Shown here one piece after another: positions 1-9,903 of a stretch of 64,000 nt of DNA. A program made the translations under genes and the position numbers. The DNA lies in contig OX442322.1 of the NCBI GenBank assembly GCA_949358305.1, positions 6,572,001 through 6,636,000 of the forward strand, written 5' to 3'. The notes under the pieces are model-generated. The model saw only the letters and a list, made by a program, of their open reading frames with translations, was not told the origin of the DNA and did not search any database. Source of the DNA: Strigamia acuminata. Its lineage: Eukaryota; Arthropoda; Chilopoda; Geophilomorpha; Linotaeniidae. Each line of letters starts with the position of its first letter. Position 1 is the stretch's first letter.

Positions 1-1393
1 AGTGCCATCCCTCACGAATCAACGGGTGTGCTGCTGCTGAGACCTGTTGCAAAATCTTACACCAAATAAAAGAGCGAGTTTGAAAAGATTCCGGCCGGGA
101 TGGATGGAAAATCCATTGGATCACGGCCAGTGGCACGCTCAAATCTGGAATTCGGTCGTTTGAAATCGACACACTAATACGCTTAGCTGCTTCCAATAAA
201 ATTGGGAAATAATGTTCCACTTCCGCCTTAGTTTGCTCCGTGAGCGACATGTCTGGTCTCGGCATATATGGGTGGACCAGTAAAATAACCGGTTCAGCAG
301 CGTGGCTTGCTTCTGGGAGCGGGATAGTCGCTACAATCATGTTGTTAGTCGACGTTCCCTCTGGAGAAGCGGCGGCTTGTGGACCAGAATCGGATGCAAC
401 CGGCGGAGAATCAGACGCAATAACTGACGTTGGAAGGTTTTCTGCCGAGGCAACTGGAGTTCCATCAATCGCAGGGGTGGGAGTTTCCGGCTCGCGTTGT
501 GGCTCCGTAAATCCTCCTCGTGGAGTCGAGGTGCTGGACATTTGTGCCGGGTCTACATAAATAGCCTGCTCCGGGCCCTGGTGGATGAGGCCACATTCGC
601 GACACATCGCCCAATTGCGTGCTGTCGGCGTACTTAGCCCCTTGACGATAAATGGAAGAATTTCTTCATTCCACATGCTGGATATGGCAACGCGCTTACC
701 ACCGTGACAGTTCACGCAGACTACGGCGTGAATGCCGGATAACAAGGACGACAACCATCCGCATCCTGCGCACAATGGGCAGAACATCAGCTTCGACTTT
801 GGCATGATGTTAGTCCCCAAGGCGGCAGCTTCCATATCTCGAAATACGTGTTCTCTTCGCTGCTTCCGGTAACTTGGCAAATTTAGCTCCGATATCGAAC
901 GAGCTTGCGATGTTGGGCGGGTCAGCGCTTCGGATGAAGATGCCAACGTGGACTTGGTGGGTCCTTTGGATTTGCCAGTCTTGCCTCGACTAGCGGTATC
1001 ACGCGGATTTCGTGGTCGGGCAAACTGCCTGCTGGTAGCTGGAGGCGGAGCTTCTTCAACCGATTCTTCTTCTTGTGAGAAGTCATCTTGGCGCCGTCTC
1101 CTCGAGGCAGAACGGGAGTATTGTGACGAGTCGTCAGAAAAATCCCAATTCGGCGCATCATAGGTTACAACACGCTGACTAGCTTGACGGCCTCTGGAAG
1201 GACGCGAGTCGGTCGGGCTAACACCCATGGCGGTCCTAATTCGTGGCGGTACGAGATCCGGGTTATCACGGGCCCAGTTGGCGACGAGCTCGGGGTCAGA
1301 GGAGGGATTAACAAAGCGATAATCCGTCTCTTCCGATTCTTCTGGATCCCAATGCACGTACTGTCGCTTGCTAGCACGACCTCGGCGACTCAT
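1..1393 (-). CDS. E1 ORF3: Cys-rich protein of unknown function, truncated by window edge
   Basis: An open frame of 464 codons runs from the ATG at 1393 to the window edge without a stop. It is missed by callers that need a stop codon. The protein closely matches E6 ORF3: a basic N-terminus with KRQYVHWD, a W-x-x-x-x-P segment (NWARDNPDLVP), then a Cys module with CPLC, CVNC and a last pair CREC. The visible C-terminal part holds the IQWIFHPSRPESF motif also found in E6 and E2. It lies downstream of pol, where env lies in errantiviruses, but shows no signal peptide or membrane helix. A splice-acceptor-like AG (1400-1399) lies 5 nt before the ATG. The function is unknown; nuclear nucleic-acid binding is an inference from basic residues and Cys pairs. 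Confidence 0.85.
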   Translation of the reverse strand, partial: MSRRGRASKRQYVHWDPEESEETDYRFVNPSSDPELVANWARDNPDLVPPRIRTAMGVSPTDSRPSRGRQASQRVVTYDAPNWDFSDDSSQYSRSASRRRRQDDFSQEEESVEEAPPPATSRQFARPRNPRDTASRGKTGKSKGPTKSTLASSSEALTRPTSQARSISELNLPSYRKQRREHVFRDMEAAALGTNIMPKSKLMFCPLCAGCGWLSSLLSGIHAVVCVNCHGGKRVAISSMWNEEILPFIVKGLSTPTARNWAMCRECGLIHQGPEQAIYVDPAQMSSTSTPRGGFTEPQREPETPTPAIDGTPVASAENLPTSVIASDSPPVASDSGPQAAASPEGTSTNNMIVATIPLPEASHAAEPVILLVHPYMPRPDMSLTEQTKAEVEHYFPILLEAAKRISVSISNDRIPDLSVPLAVIQWIFHPSRPESFQTRSFIWCKILQQVSAAAHPLIREGWH

Positions 1394-2700
1394 TGCATCT
1401 TCAAGAAAATATAAATTTTATTTGAGAACATGAATCAACCGTCGGAAATTAATTTAATTTCAAATTAAATTAATTGTCGACCAACAACTGGATTAATTTC
1501 ATAATTAATTCTTAAGTTCCCTTGTTAGCGTGTTTCCTCCATTTGTCGAATAATTATTAAGATTAATAATTATTCTCGACTTGGCATATAATTTCATTTT
1601 ATCGTTTAACACAATATCGCTGATAAAATATTCAAATTAGTGTTTATTTAATGAAATAAACCTAATTTTTGTATCTACACGACATAATAACTAAAAAACA
1701 TATAAAAATATTAAAAAAAAAATATTTTTGTAAGTGTTTTTTAGCATCCGACAATAGTCATTTTACATGGTTTTAATTGTACGAATAATTCCACAATTCG
1801 TCCGAGTAAATAATTTACTACCGACATCTGGTGGCGTTTGCCCCTATCATACACGTGACTTGTTAACCCATGTCTGCTCACCAATTTCCAAGGAACTTAA
1901 GAGATATTTTATCTTTCAAAAAATAAACACTTACTAACTAGGTGTAGTCCTAGAAGGGTATACTTGGCTAGTTTAATGTCTAGCTTCACGTATTTGCGAG
2001 GGCTGTTCGGTTCCGGCGATGTTGGCCGATAAAAATGTTGTGCGGCGCGTGCGAATTCTAAGTCCGCCGTAATGAACGCTTAACCAAAATAAATGTTGTC
2101 AATTAATGTCAAAATATTATAAATTTTGACAAAATATTGCTTAAATGTTTACCGGGAATTCACTTAGTGAGTTCGTGAAAGGCTTACTCGCGATTTTGTC
2201 CACGAGATGGTTTCGATAATCAGCGTCGTGTCGATAATTTCTGAATTTGAACTGATATTCGTCAAATGAAAAAATCAGTAAAATAAACGATAAGTGTTCA
2301 AAATCATCTAGATTTTAACTCACTAAATTTCAGCGAAAATCCGTTAAAGCGTCGAAGGGTCGAGAATAATCCTTGATTTCAGTCCAGTACAAAACTTGGC
2401 GAACAAGTGAGTGATAATCTCAAACCAGGGGTTAAGGGGAGTTTCGAGGAGTAATTTGATTGGTTTGTAATTACTCATCTCGAAGTTTCTATTAACCCAA
2501 AGGGGGAAACACAGTTTCAAGTAAATGTTTACACGTAGATTAATTTGAATACAATCAGCTTGTGTAAAAAATAACTCAAACATTTGTTAAATTTTATCCA
2601 CATCAAAAAAAAATGTTTTTAATTAATAAAATTTAACAATTCTTCGTGAATATGATTGGAAATATTTATTTAAAATAAAATATTTTCAATATATTGTGTC
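1394..2700 (-). other. E1 pol-ORF3 spacer with putative intron
   Basis: AT-rich stretch of 1.3 kb without a convincing gene. On the minus strand it has a donor-like GTGAGT (2323-2318) and an acceptor-like AG at 1400-1399 just before the ORF3 ATG, giving a possible intron of about 925 bp. The portion near 2341-2460 is recognisably similar to 60550-60620 in E6, including the donor context GTGAGTTA. Splicing is inferred, not shown. Confidence 0.5.
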
Positions 2701-5700
2701 CTAACCCAACTTGACTTGTTTTAGACAATTTACGAGTTGTACAAAATCGGTCACGTATTTTGTGTTCGGCTTGGGTCTACGTTTAGACTGTCGAACGGGA
2801 GATGGAAATCTTTTCCTCTTTTTAGACGGATTTTGAGGAGTTTCGTCCTCTTTAGAAGAAATCTGAGAAGTTTCCTCCTCTTTCTCTTCAACTAAATCCT
2901 CTGTTTCTATGGACACAGGTTCATTTATTAATTCTGAAGAATTAATAACCTGACCTGCCATCCAATCTGGAGTCGGGTGTGATTCGTTGGTACCGACTTT
3001 CTGATCTAATGTCCATTCCTCAATCGGGTAACTTGGGATATAAGGCATTAAATCCTGTATGTTGATCGCTTTTGCTTTCGTGTTATCAGAAAGCTTACGT
3101 AGTGTGTAGGAACCTCCGCCGAGAACAGCCGTAATTTCCCAAGGTCCATCACGTTTCTCAGCGAATCCTGCCGAAATCCCTTTATCTTTATTTGATAAAA
3201 TATGTGTGGCTTTCCACACGAGATCTCCTTTGGCAAATTGACAAATATAATATTTGTCTTTATGTAGTCGATCATGCTTTTCGTAATTCGATTGAATTTT
3301 CCGATGCATTTCGCTGTGTGCACGTCTAATTACGTCTAAAATACTATAGACATAAGCTTCGGGATTCTCTTTGTCGAATTTGATGGCGTGTTTAGTAATA
3401 CGCGGGTCAAATGGCAAAGGGACGATTCTTCCCGTATTAAGAATCATCGGTGAACAATTTGTTGCCTCGGACTTAGCGGTGCGCATCGCAAAGGCAAAAG
3501 AATTTAAATATTTTGGCCAGTGGGAGTGAATGTCCGAGTATAAAGCTAACATCATTTTTAAAGTCCTGTTTGCTCGCTCTGTAATATTAGCGGCAGCGTG
3601 ATATGGGCTAATGTGAGCAATATCTACGTGATTTTTTCGACAAAAATCATTAAATATTGTCGACACGAATTGTTTGCCGTTGTCGGAGATTATCTTTTTT
3701 GGATATCCCCAACGGTGGAAAACTTCGCTCATTTTATTAACGATGCATTCACTTGATGCAGTCGCTAATGGGAAGACTTCAATCCATTTTGTACAATTAT
3801 CAATGATTACTAAAATCCATTTTAATTGTGAACGACCGGCTGGTTTTGGTCCCATCAGGTCAATACTTACAGTCTCCCACGGGTTGGTCATGTTGTGAGG
3901 TGTATAGCTTGCCCGATGCTTTTGGTGTTGGCTAGGTTTGTATTGTTGGCAATGAGTGCAACTGCGAACGTAGTTTCGAGTGTCTTTGCTCATTCTAGGC
4001 CAGAAATACATCTGTTTTGCTCTATCTAGGGTTTTGCTCATGCCAGCGTGTCCTGTAAGTGGGTGGCCATGGCATGCGAATAATGCACGTCTCACGAGAG
4101 AGCGTGGAATTACCGCCTTAAACCCGTTGCCAGAGTCGTTTAACTCTTCCTCATCGGTCGGAGCAAAATAAATTAGCATAACACCTTTATTTTCTTCCGG
4201 TTCGTCGAGAGTGTAGCCACGAATCGCATTTAACCAATGTTTATCCGTGATACGATTTTTTAATTTTTCGTCTCCTTTTAGGTAAACAAGGATTTTACTA
4301 CATGCTGGATCTTTAAGCTGCGCTTCGATAATTTCGTCTCGCGTCGGCGGAACTACTTTTAGGATATCTGTTAGCGCAGTGTGTACATTTTCGTGATTAC
4401 AATTGTGGACATCTATATGTCTGCAATTTTCTCTTGTACATCCTTCTTCCTCCCCCTTTTCTCCAGAATCATGAAATCTAACTGGATTATATGATTCTGA
4501 GAAAAAGTCTAAACTAAGGCCAACATTTGTAAGAAAATGTTTGCGCTCAGTTTCCGTCACTTGTAAAGATGCACACCTGTTTCCATTCCAAGTTGGATAG
4601 AAATGGGTGATCTCCTCTGGTTCGATATAATCATAATCCGGAGTGTCTAGTGCAGACAGTGGAGCGCGTGATAATGCGTCCGCTACTTGGTTCATTGCGC
4701 CGCGTCTAAAAATAATTTTAAACGCGCCACATTGTATTTTGACGGCCCAACGACCAAACCTTCCGGATGGTTCCGGCGTACTCATCAACCAGCTAAGGGC
4801 TTTAGCATCGGACTCGAGAGTGAAAGTCGTGTATTCTATATATGGGCGAAATCTCTCGATTGCCCATACAACGGCCAAACACTCCAATTCCGGCGTAGAA
4901 TACCTTACTTCGGCCCCGTGCAACACTCGACTGGCGTACGCGACTGCCTTTGGAACCATGATTAATTTCTGTTTCTTTTCACAGAATAACTCGACATCTT
5001 GGCAGAGTACTGCACCTAAGCCTGAATGAGAAGCATCTGTCAAAATGACAAAAGGCTTATTCATATCTGGCATGTGGAGAAGGGCTTGGTCCTTGTCACA
5101 CAAAATATCTTTGATAGTTTCGAATGCAGTTGTTTGTGGATCATCCCACACAAACTTTGCTTGATCATGCATAATATTGGTCAATGGACGAGCAATATTT
5201 GCGATGTTAGGAATAAATTTTCGGAAAAAATTCGCAAGTCCTACAAATCTTTGAATGTCTTTAGAGCAAGTCGGTTTGGGAAAATTCCTTACAGCCGAGA
5301 CTTTGTCAGGGTCTGGAAGAAGAGATCCCTCCGAAATTAAATGGCCTAAAAATCGTAATGATGTTCGACCAAATTTTGACTTGTCTTTATTGATAGTTAG
5401 ATTCGCGGCATCCAACTTCTCAAGTACGTCTTTAATATGTAATAAATGATTTTCCCATGTGTCGGAAAAAATAATTATATCGTCTAAATAGACCAGAGCA
5501 TGTTTATATAAAGAGTCACCCAATACGGTAGTCATGAGGTGTTGAAAAGAGCTGGGTGCATTACAAAGACCAAATGGCAACCTTTTGAATTGAAATTTGC
5601 CTTTTGGGGTGTAAAAAGCAGTTTTACTCTTATCCTCCTCCTCCATTTCCATTTGATGATAACCTTTAGTTAAATCAATGGATGTAAAGTACTTGGCCTG

Positions 5701-6936
5701 ATTAGTATGGTGAATTAATAGGTCAATACTTGGCATTTGAATTGCATCAACTTCTGTGATCGCATTCAACCAGCGGTAGTCGATACATAATCGATACTTC
5801 CCGCCGGGTTTAGCCACTATGACGGGGTGACTTATATAAGGGCCAGTGGCAGGTTCGATTAACCCATCGGCCTCTAACTCCTCGACCAATTCCGTCATAA
5901 TCGCCTTCTTGGCCGGATTGTACATTCTATATGGCTGGTGTTTCCAAGTAGCACCAGGTTTAAACTTGATGCTGTGCTTGGCCACCTTCGTACAGCCCAG
6001 TTGGTCTCGAAATACGTTTTTTAATTGTACAAGAACGTTTACGAGTAACTGTTTTTCTTCCGCCGAACTGTTGCAGCCTTCGACGAGTTTTTCTGCCCAG
6101 TCCGGTGAAGTGGGAGTTCCTTCACCTTGGAGACCCAAAGTCTTAATGCTTGCTAAGCAACAGTTAAGTTCAGTGGTCTCGTACGGGGCTGTCCATCCGG
6201 GCATGTCATCACAGGTGAACACTGCTCGTCGGGGATTAGGGTTTATCCCCGTTCTACGCATAAAATTGTGACCCAAAATCAACCCACATACATTCTTGTG
6301 TAGAATTATGAAGGTCATAGGTGTAACTCTCCTTTTATCGGCCCATTTGACACAAAGACAAACTTGACCGATAGGTCGGTGATCTATTCCGACCGCGCAG
6401 ACACGCATTCCCCGGGGACATTCTTGTATGAATTCCACCGGAATTTCCGTGTTTGAGAGGAGTTGTACTCCAATAAAACATTGGGTGGCTCCAGAGTCCA
6501 TTAGTGCGTTGTAATCCAAACCTCCAATTTGGACATTCATACGCGGATCATCTTTGCCACCATTAATTAATTTGCTATTGCAAAGTTTGCCAAGCAATAC
6601 TTTTCGTTCTTTCTTGTTCCATTTTTCAAGTTTAAGAAGTTTTCTTAACTTGAAAACCTTGGGTACAAGCGGTTTCTTGGGTGCATTCCAGCTTCCACTG
6701 AAAATACTCAAATTTTCTAGTTGGTCTGTCATGACTTTTAAATTTTCATCGACACCGCCAGTAGAGCTGCTAGTCTTTCGACAGACAGGTACTGCTTCGT
6801 AAGAAATGACCAACGATGGTGGTTTATTCTTCGAATCATCGACATAAGGTACTGTGAGATGACTAGGCTTAAGTCTTAATTTAAATTCATCTTTTCGTAA
6901 AAATAAATCATTTGACAATTCCGAGAAAGGAAACAA
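2701..6936 (-). CDS. pol: E1 Pol polyprotein (protease, RT, RNase H, integrase)
   Basis: About 1411 residues counted from the TTG at 6936; no ATG is needed because the frame is entered by -1 frameshift from gag at 6981-6987. Domains: aspartic protease with DSGA near residue 147; reverse transcriptase with CIDYRWLN near 384, LPFGLCNAPSSFQ, and YLDD at 483-486; RNase H from about 630 (TDAS, then ELECLAVVWAIERF); integrase with an H-H-C-C zinc site around 956-996 and catalytic D1026, D1085 and E1120 (34 residues between the last two). A GPW-type C-terminal segment follows (DGPWEITAVLGGGSY). I see no chromodomain. It would make and integrate element cDNA within the virus-like particle and nucleus. 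The frame looks intact. The integrase reads ANITERANR where E2 and E4 have ANPTERANR. Confidence 0.96.
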   Translation of the reverse strand: MFPFSELSNDLFLRKDEFKLRLKPSHLTVPYVDDSKNKPPSLVISYEAVPVCRKTSSSTGGVDENLKVMTDQLENLSIFSGSWNAPKKPLVPKVFKLRKLLKLEKWNKKERKVLLGKLCNSKLINGGKDDPRMNVQIGGLDYNALMDSGATQCFIGVQLLSNTEIPVEFIQECPRGMRVCAVGIDHRPIGQVCLCVKWADKRRVTPMTFIILHKNVCGLILGHNFMRRTGINPNPRRAVFTCDDMPGWTAPYETTELNCCLASIKTLGLQGEGTPTSPDWAEKLVEGCNSSAEEKQLLVNVLVQLKNVFRDQLGCTKVAKHSIKFKPGATWKHQPYRMYNPAKKAIMTELVEELEADGLIEPATGPYISHPVIVAKPGGKYRLCIDYRWLNAITEVDAIQMPSIDLLIHHTNQAKYFTSIDLTKGYHQMEMEEEDKSKTAFYTPKGKFQFKRLPFGLCNAPSSFQHLMTTVLGDSLYKHALVYLDDIIIFSDTWENHLLHIKDVLEKLDAANLTINKDKSKFGRTSLRFLGHLISEGSLLPDPDKVSAVRNFPKPTCSKDIQRFVGLANFFRKFIPNIANIARPLTNIMHDQAKFVWDDPQTTAFETIKDILCDKDQALLHMPDMNKPFVILTDASHSGLGAVLCQDVELFCEKKQKLIMVPKAVAYASRVLHGAEVRYSTPELECLAVVWAIERFRPYIEYTTFTLESDAKALSWLMSTPEPSGRFGRWAVKIQCGAFKIIFRRGAMNQVADALSRAPLSALDTPDYDYIEPEEITHFYPTWNGNRCASLQVTETERKHFLTNVGLSLDFFSESYNPVRFHDSGEKGEEEGCTRENCRHIDVHNCNHENVHTALTDILKVVPPTRDEIIEAQLKDPACSKILVYLKGDEKLKNRITDKHWLNAIRGYTLDEPEENKGVMLIYFAPTDEEELNDSGNGFKAVIPRSLVRRALFACHGHPLTGHAGMSKTLDRAKQMYFWPRMSKDTRNYVRSCTHCQQYKPSQHQKHRASYTPHNMTNPWETVSIDLMGPKPAGRSQLKWILVIIDNCTKWIEVFPLATASSECIVNKMSEVFHRWGYPKKIISDNGKQFVSTIFNDFCRKNHVDIAHISPYHAAANITERANRTLKMMLALYSDIHSHWPKYLNSFAFAMRTAKSEATNCSPMILNTGRIVPLPFDPRITKHAIKFDKENPEAYVYSILDVIRRAHSEMHRKIQSNYEKHDRLHKDKYYICQFAKGDLVWKATHILSNKDKGISAGFAEKRDGPWEITAVLGGGSYTLRKLSDNTKAKAINIQDLMPYIPSYPIEEWTLDQKVGTNESHPTPDWMAGQVINSSELINEPVSIETEDLVEEKEEETSQISSKEDETPQNPSKKRKRFPSPVRQSKRRPKPNTKYVTDFVQLVNCLKQVKLG
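4441..4463 (-). promoter_or_regulatory. E1 candidate central polypurine tract
   Basis: An uninterrupted 23-nt purine run on the minus strand, containing GAAAAGGGGGAGG, in the variable linker between RNase H and integrase. E2 (18279-18296) and E4 (42542-42521) carry similar purine runs at the equivalent place. It resembles plus-strand priming tracts, but priming is inferred. Confidence 0.4.
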
Positions 6937-6946
6937 CTCTTTAAGC

Positions 6947-6987
6947 GGGGGTTGGGCAACTTGAACAACCCCCTGAATCAGTTTTTT
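6947..6987 (-). promoter_or_regulatory. E1 gag-pol -1 ribosomal frameshift signal
   Basis: The heptamer A AAA AAC (6987-6981) is in the gag zero frame and abuts the gag stop TGA (6980-6978). About 7 nt downstream a perfect 8-bp stem forms between GGGGGTTG (6973-6966) and CAACCCCC (6954-6947). The -1 frame stays open into pol. This is the classic slippery-site, spacer and stem arrangement. Confidence 0.88.
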
Positions 6988-9026
6988 GTCTCGTCGGGAG
7001 TGACTGACTCAGTGGCTGCTGGTAAATGCTTAATTAACAGGTCAACCATGTTTTTCTGGAAGTCAGTAAATTTGGAGTCTAAAGTTTCTGACGTAACCCA
7101 ATTTTGTTTGGGTCGTTTAAACTCGGGGTTGGGAGCAGAGTGGTTAAATCTTTTATTTGAATTTAACGAGTCTGTTTTCCCTGCTAATTTTTTGGCAAGG
7201 GCGGGACATTCTCTTTTAAAATGTCCAGGCTCGTGACAGAAAAAGCATTTTCCAGTAGTCTTTTCATACTGGGCGGCAAATAATCGCTCCATTGAACCAT
7301 CGTCAGTTGAGTCGTCATTTTCCGACTCGTCTTCATTTTCAACTTCATCTTGAGTTTGCGTTAAACGTAGTGAAGTTTTAGATGGAAAAATCTTAGATTT
7401 TTCGTGAAGTTTGGGAGTAGGATGATTCTCTCGATTATCGTACTCCAATTTTGCTGCAAGTTGAGAACTTTCAAACTTAGAGCGATTTGCTCCTACATAT
7501 TGTAGAATGTCATCTACTGTAAAGTTACCATACATTCCTTGTGTACATAACGCCGTGAAACTTTCTTGAGTTAAATTGTCGAATAATTGCGCACGTCCAG
7601 TTTTATCACCTGGCGGCACTTCACCTTGTTCTTGCGTATAACGCAGAAGAAAACTATAAAGTGACTCGTCGGCTCGTTGTTTTACATTAAGAAGTCGCCT
7701 TTCTCTTGTAAGTGGAACGAGGTCGAAACAATCGAGAAAAGAGGCTTCGAAAGTTCGCCAACTGTTAAAAGTATGGCGTTGCTTATGGAACCAACGTTGT
7801 GCATGGCCTAATAGTCGTCCAGGTACAGCAGTGTGTACCATGTCGTCTAAAGGGATGCCTTTCCCGAGTGCGACAGCTTTGACGATTTCAAGGAATCGCG
7901 CAACCTCTGTCTGTTTCCCGTCAAAAATAGGAATCTCGATTCCTTTTCCAAAATTCTGACTGGGATTACTCGGGCTTCGGATTTGACCAACTAAACCCTG
8001 AATAATTTGTTTTACATTTTCGTCCGACAAATTAGAAGCAGAGTTCGAATTGGGTGTAGACCGACTTTCTTGGTCTCTGGGTGGCGGATTTGGCTCTCCT
8101 CGAAAATTTTGGCGTCTATCAGGTGGCGGAGGAGAACGAGAATTATTACGTCGGTGGAAATTATTGTTATAATTTCCCCCTCCACCAGCGTGAGATTCGT
8201 CACTACTCGAGTTAGGATCGGAGTCACGAGGATCACCAGGAGCTCCGGGAAATCGTTGATTTCTCGGCGGAGCTCGTCCACCTTGAGAGCGGGAATTTCT
8301 ATAATTCCTAAAATCTCCATCAGATTGGGTGTGAGATTGAAAATTTTGATAATTTTCATTTCTCCCCCTTGGTTGGACCGACAGATTAGTTCGAGGCTGT
8401 GGAACTCTGAAAGAATCATTCAAATTCCCAGTGGGAGCGGGTAAAATATTATTTACAGCCGTCGCACTTGGTAAATTTCGGGAAATTGGCGCCGAAATAT
8501 TTCCTTGTCCGGAATTTCCCATTCTTTCGGCCGAATTCGATCGCCAAGAACTAGTTGGTAACTGAATCGAAGGTTGAACAGATAGTGAAGAATTTAACTG
8601 CCCATTGTCGTCACGAGCAACATTCATTCGCCATCCAGGCAATTGCTGGTAGCGATATGTGGCCGGCGAACGAGGGCCAGTTCGATCTACAGAAACACTT
8701 CGTTCGTTGGTTACAACTACATCGGGAGTAATTACACGATTTCTCTCGTGATGATTATTCGCCGTGTATTGTTGAGCTTCACACAAAGAGGAAAACTGCG
8801 TCACTTCCAATTGGTAATGGCGACAGTAAACTTCTAAATCATGTGGGACTGATAGTGGATCCGTTCGAGAACTACCTGGGTTGGAAACGTCTCTAGGAAC
8901 ATTCTCTTCCCCCTGGCTTTCTAGATCAGACTCCACAATTCCTCTTGGTGTTTCACACATACCACCACGTCGTCGTGCTCCACGATTTCCTCGTGTTCCA
9001 CGAACTCTTACAGGTCTACGGGCCAT
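6978..9026 (-). CDS. gag: E1 Gag (capsid and nucleocapsid)
   Basis: 682 residues from the first ATG at 9026; an in-frame TTG three codons upstream is ignored. The N-terminus is Arg-rich (RRPVRVRGTRGNRG). A long low-complexity Asn/Ser/Pro/Arg linker follows, then a capsid-like retrotransposon gag segment (IPIFDGKQTEVARFLEIV, then HAQRWFHKQRHTFNSW). A CCHC zinc knuckle, CFFCHEPGHFKREC, lies near residue 594. An acidic stretch precedes the knuckle. The product would assemble the virus-like particle and bind element RNA. The frame ends at 6978, directly after the slippery heptamer that leads into pol. Similar in layout to the E2 and E4 gag proteins. Confidence 0.95.
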   Translation of the reverse strand: MARRPVRVRGTRGNRGARRRGGMCETPRGIVESDLESQGEENVPRDVSNPGSSRTDPLSVPHDLEVYCRHYQLEVTQFSSLCEAQQYTANNHHERNRVITPDVVVTNERSVSVDRTGPRSPATYRYQQLPGWRMNVARDDNGQLNSSLSVQPSIQLPTSSWRSNSAERMGNSGQGNISAPISRNLPSATAVNNILPAPTGNLNDSFRVPQPRTNLSVQPRGRNENYQNFQSHTQSDGDFRNYRNSRSQGGRAPPRNQRFPGAPGDPRDSDPNSSSDESHAGGGGNYNNNFHRRNNSRSPPPPDRRQNFRGEPNPPPRDQESRSTPNSNSASNLSDENVKQIIQGLVGQIRSPSNPSQNFGKGIEIPIFDGKQTEVARFLEIVKAVALGKGIPLDDMVHTAVPGRLLGHAQRWFHKQRHTFNSWRTFEASFLDCFDLVPLTRERRLLNVKQRADESLYSFLLRYTQEQGEVPPGDKTGRAQLFDNLTQESFTALCTQGMYGNFTVDDILQYVGANRSKFESSQLAAKLEYDNRENHPTPKLHEKSKIFPSKTSLRLTQTQDEVENEDESENDDSTDDGSMERLFAAQYEKTTGKCFFCHEPGHFKRECPALAKKLAGKTDSLNSNKRFNHSAPNPEFKRPKQNWVTSETLDSKFTDFQKNMVDLLIKHLPAATESVTPDETKN

Positions 9027-9880
9027 AATACTCAAAGAAATACACGTACAAAAGAAAAAATAAACTTTAACTGAACTAGCGTAAATGTAACACGCTTAAT
9101 ATTAAACTAAGAAATAATTTGAAAAAATACAACCTTAGCTGCTGAAACTGAAGTGGCTTCGGAAAAACTGTCCTATTGCGTGGTCAAGAATGGTCCAAAC
9201 GGGCACTGGTCACAAAGGCACAACTGGATGGTCGCACTGTCGAAAAGCAAGTGTGGCTGAATATTGGTTGTCAAACTAGCTTCCGGAAAATCTCCTTTGT
9301 CAAGACAGTCTGCTGTGATTGGCGATGTTGACAAATTCCTGATAATTTCTAATCCGAAATTCTCAACAATGTCACATCTGGATGACCTACTCCGAGCTGC
9401 ATCGTGAGTGGTTCTCTTTGTCACATTCTTTACTTTGTTAAAGATTAAAATAATAATCAAAAACATTGAAAACAGAACAATAGAAACTTGGTCAAGTTTT
9501 TAACCAGCAAAATAAAATACTTTAACTTTTTATTTTTCAGTCAGCAGGATTTCTAGTCAAATTCGTTTTTTGATCAAAATTCAAGGTTTCGAAATTTTCC
9601 AGAATATAGCTGAATATTCTGGGAAACTCAATAAAATCATAATAGATTTTTCGTAAGAGATTCGGAATTATAATGAGTTTTTTTCAAAATAATCCAAAAA
9701 TTCGAATTCAGATATTTCCAAAAGATAATGAGAATTTTTTGAAAACAAATGGATATTTCACAGTAAATTTATAGAGAAAAATCGGAAATTTTCTAATTAT
9801 AATATCTATATAAAATAATCAAGAAAATTCATTTTTTCAATTTACACTTTGATCACAGAGTTCACTTCGATAAAATGCAA
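9027..9880 (-). other. E1 leader between PBS and gag
   Basis: About 850 nt of AT-rich untranslated leader on the minus strand. I see no gene and no clear tRNA. The 97-codon minus-strand frame at 9466-9173 shows no recognisable features and has no counterpart in the other leaders. Confidence 0.6.
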
Positions 9881-9901
9881 CCTATCTCGGTAGAACCTCC
9901 A
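9881..9901 (-). promoter_or_regulatory. E1 primer-binding site, tRNA-Gln type
   Basis: On the minus strand the sequence TGGAGGTTCTACCGAGAT begins 2 nt after the LTR end. It is complementary to the 3' end of metazoan tRNA-Gln with one mismatch by recollection of tRNA-Gln sequences. The same 21-nt stretch occurs in E4. Confidence 0.8.
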
Positions 9902-9903
9902 CG

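Noticed and set aside
4643-5029. Long frames antisense to pol genes (for example also 8007-8444 and 29147-28752)
   Set aside because: Shadow frames opposite well-supported gag and pol coding sequence with no domain of their own.
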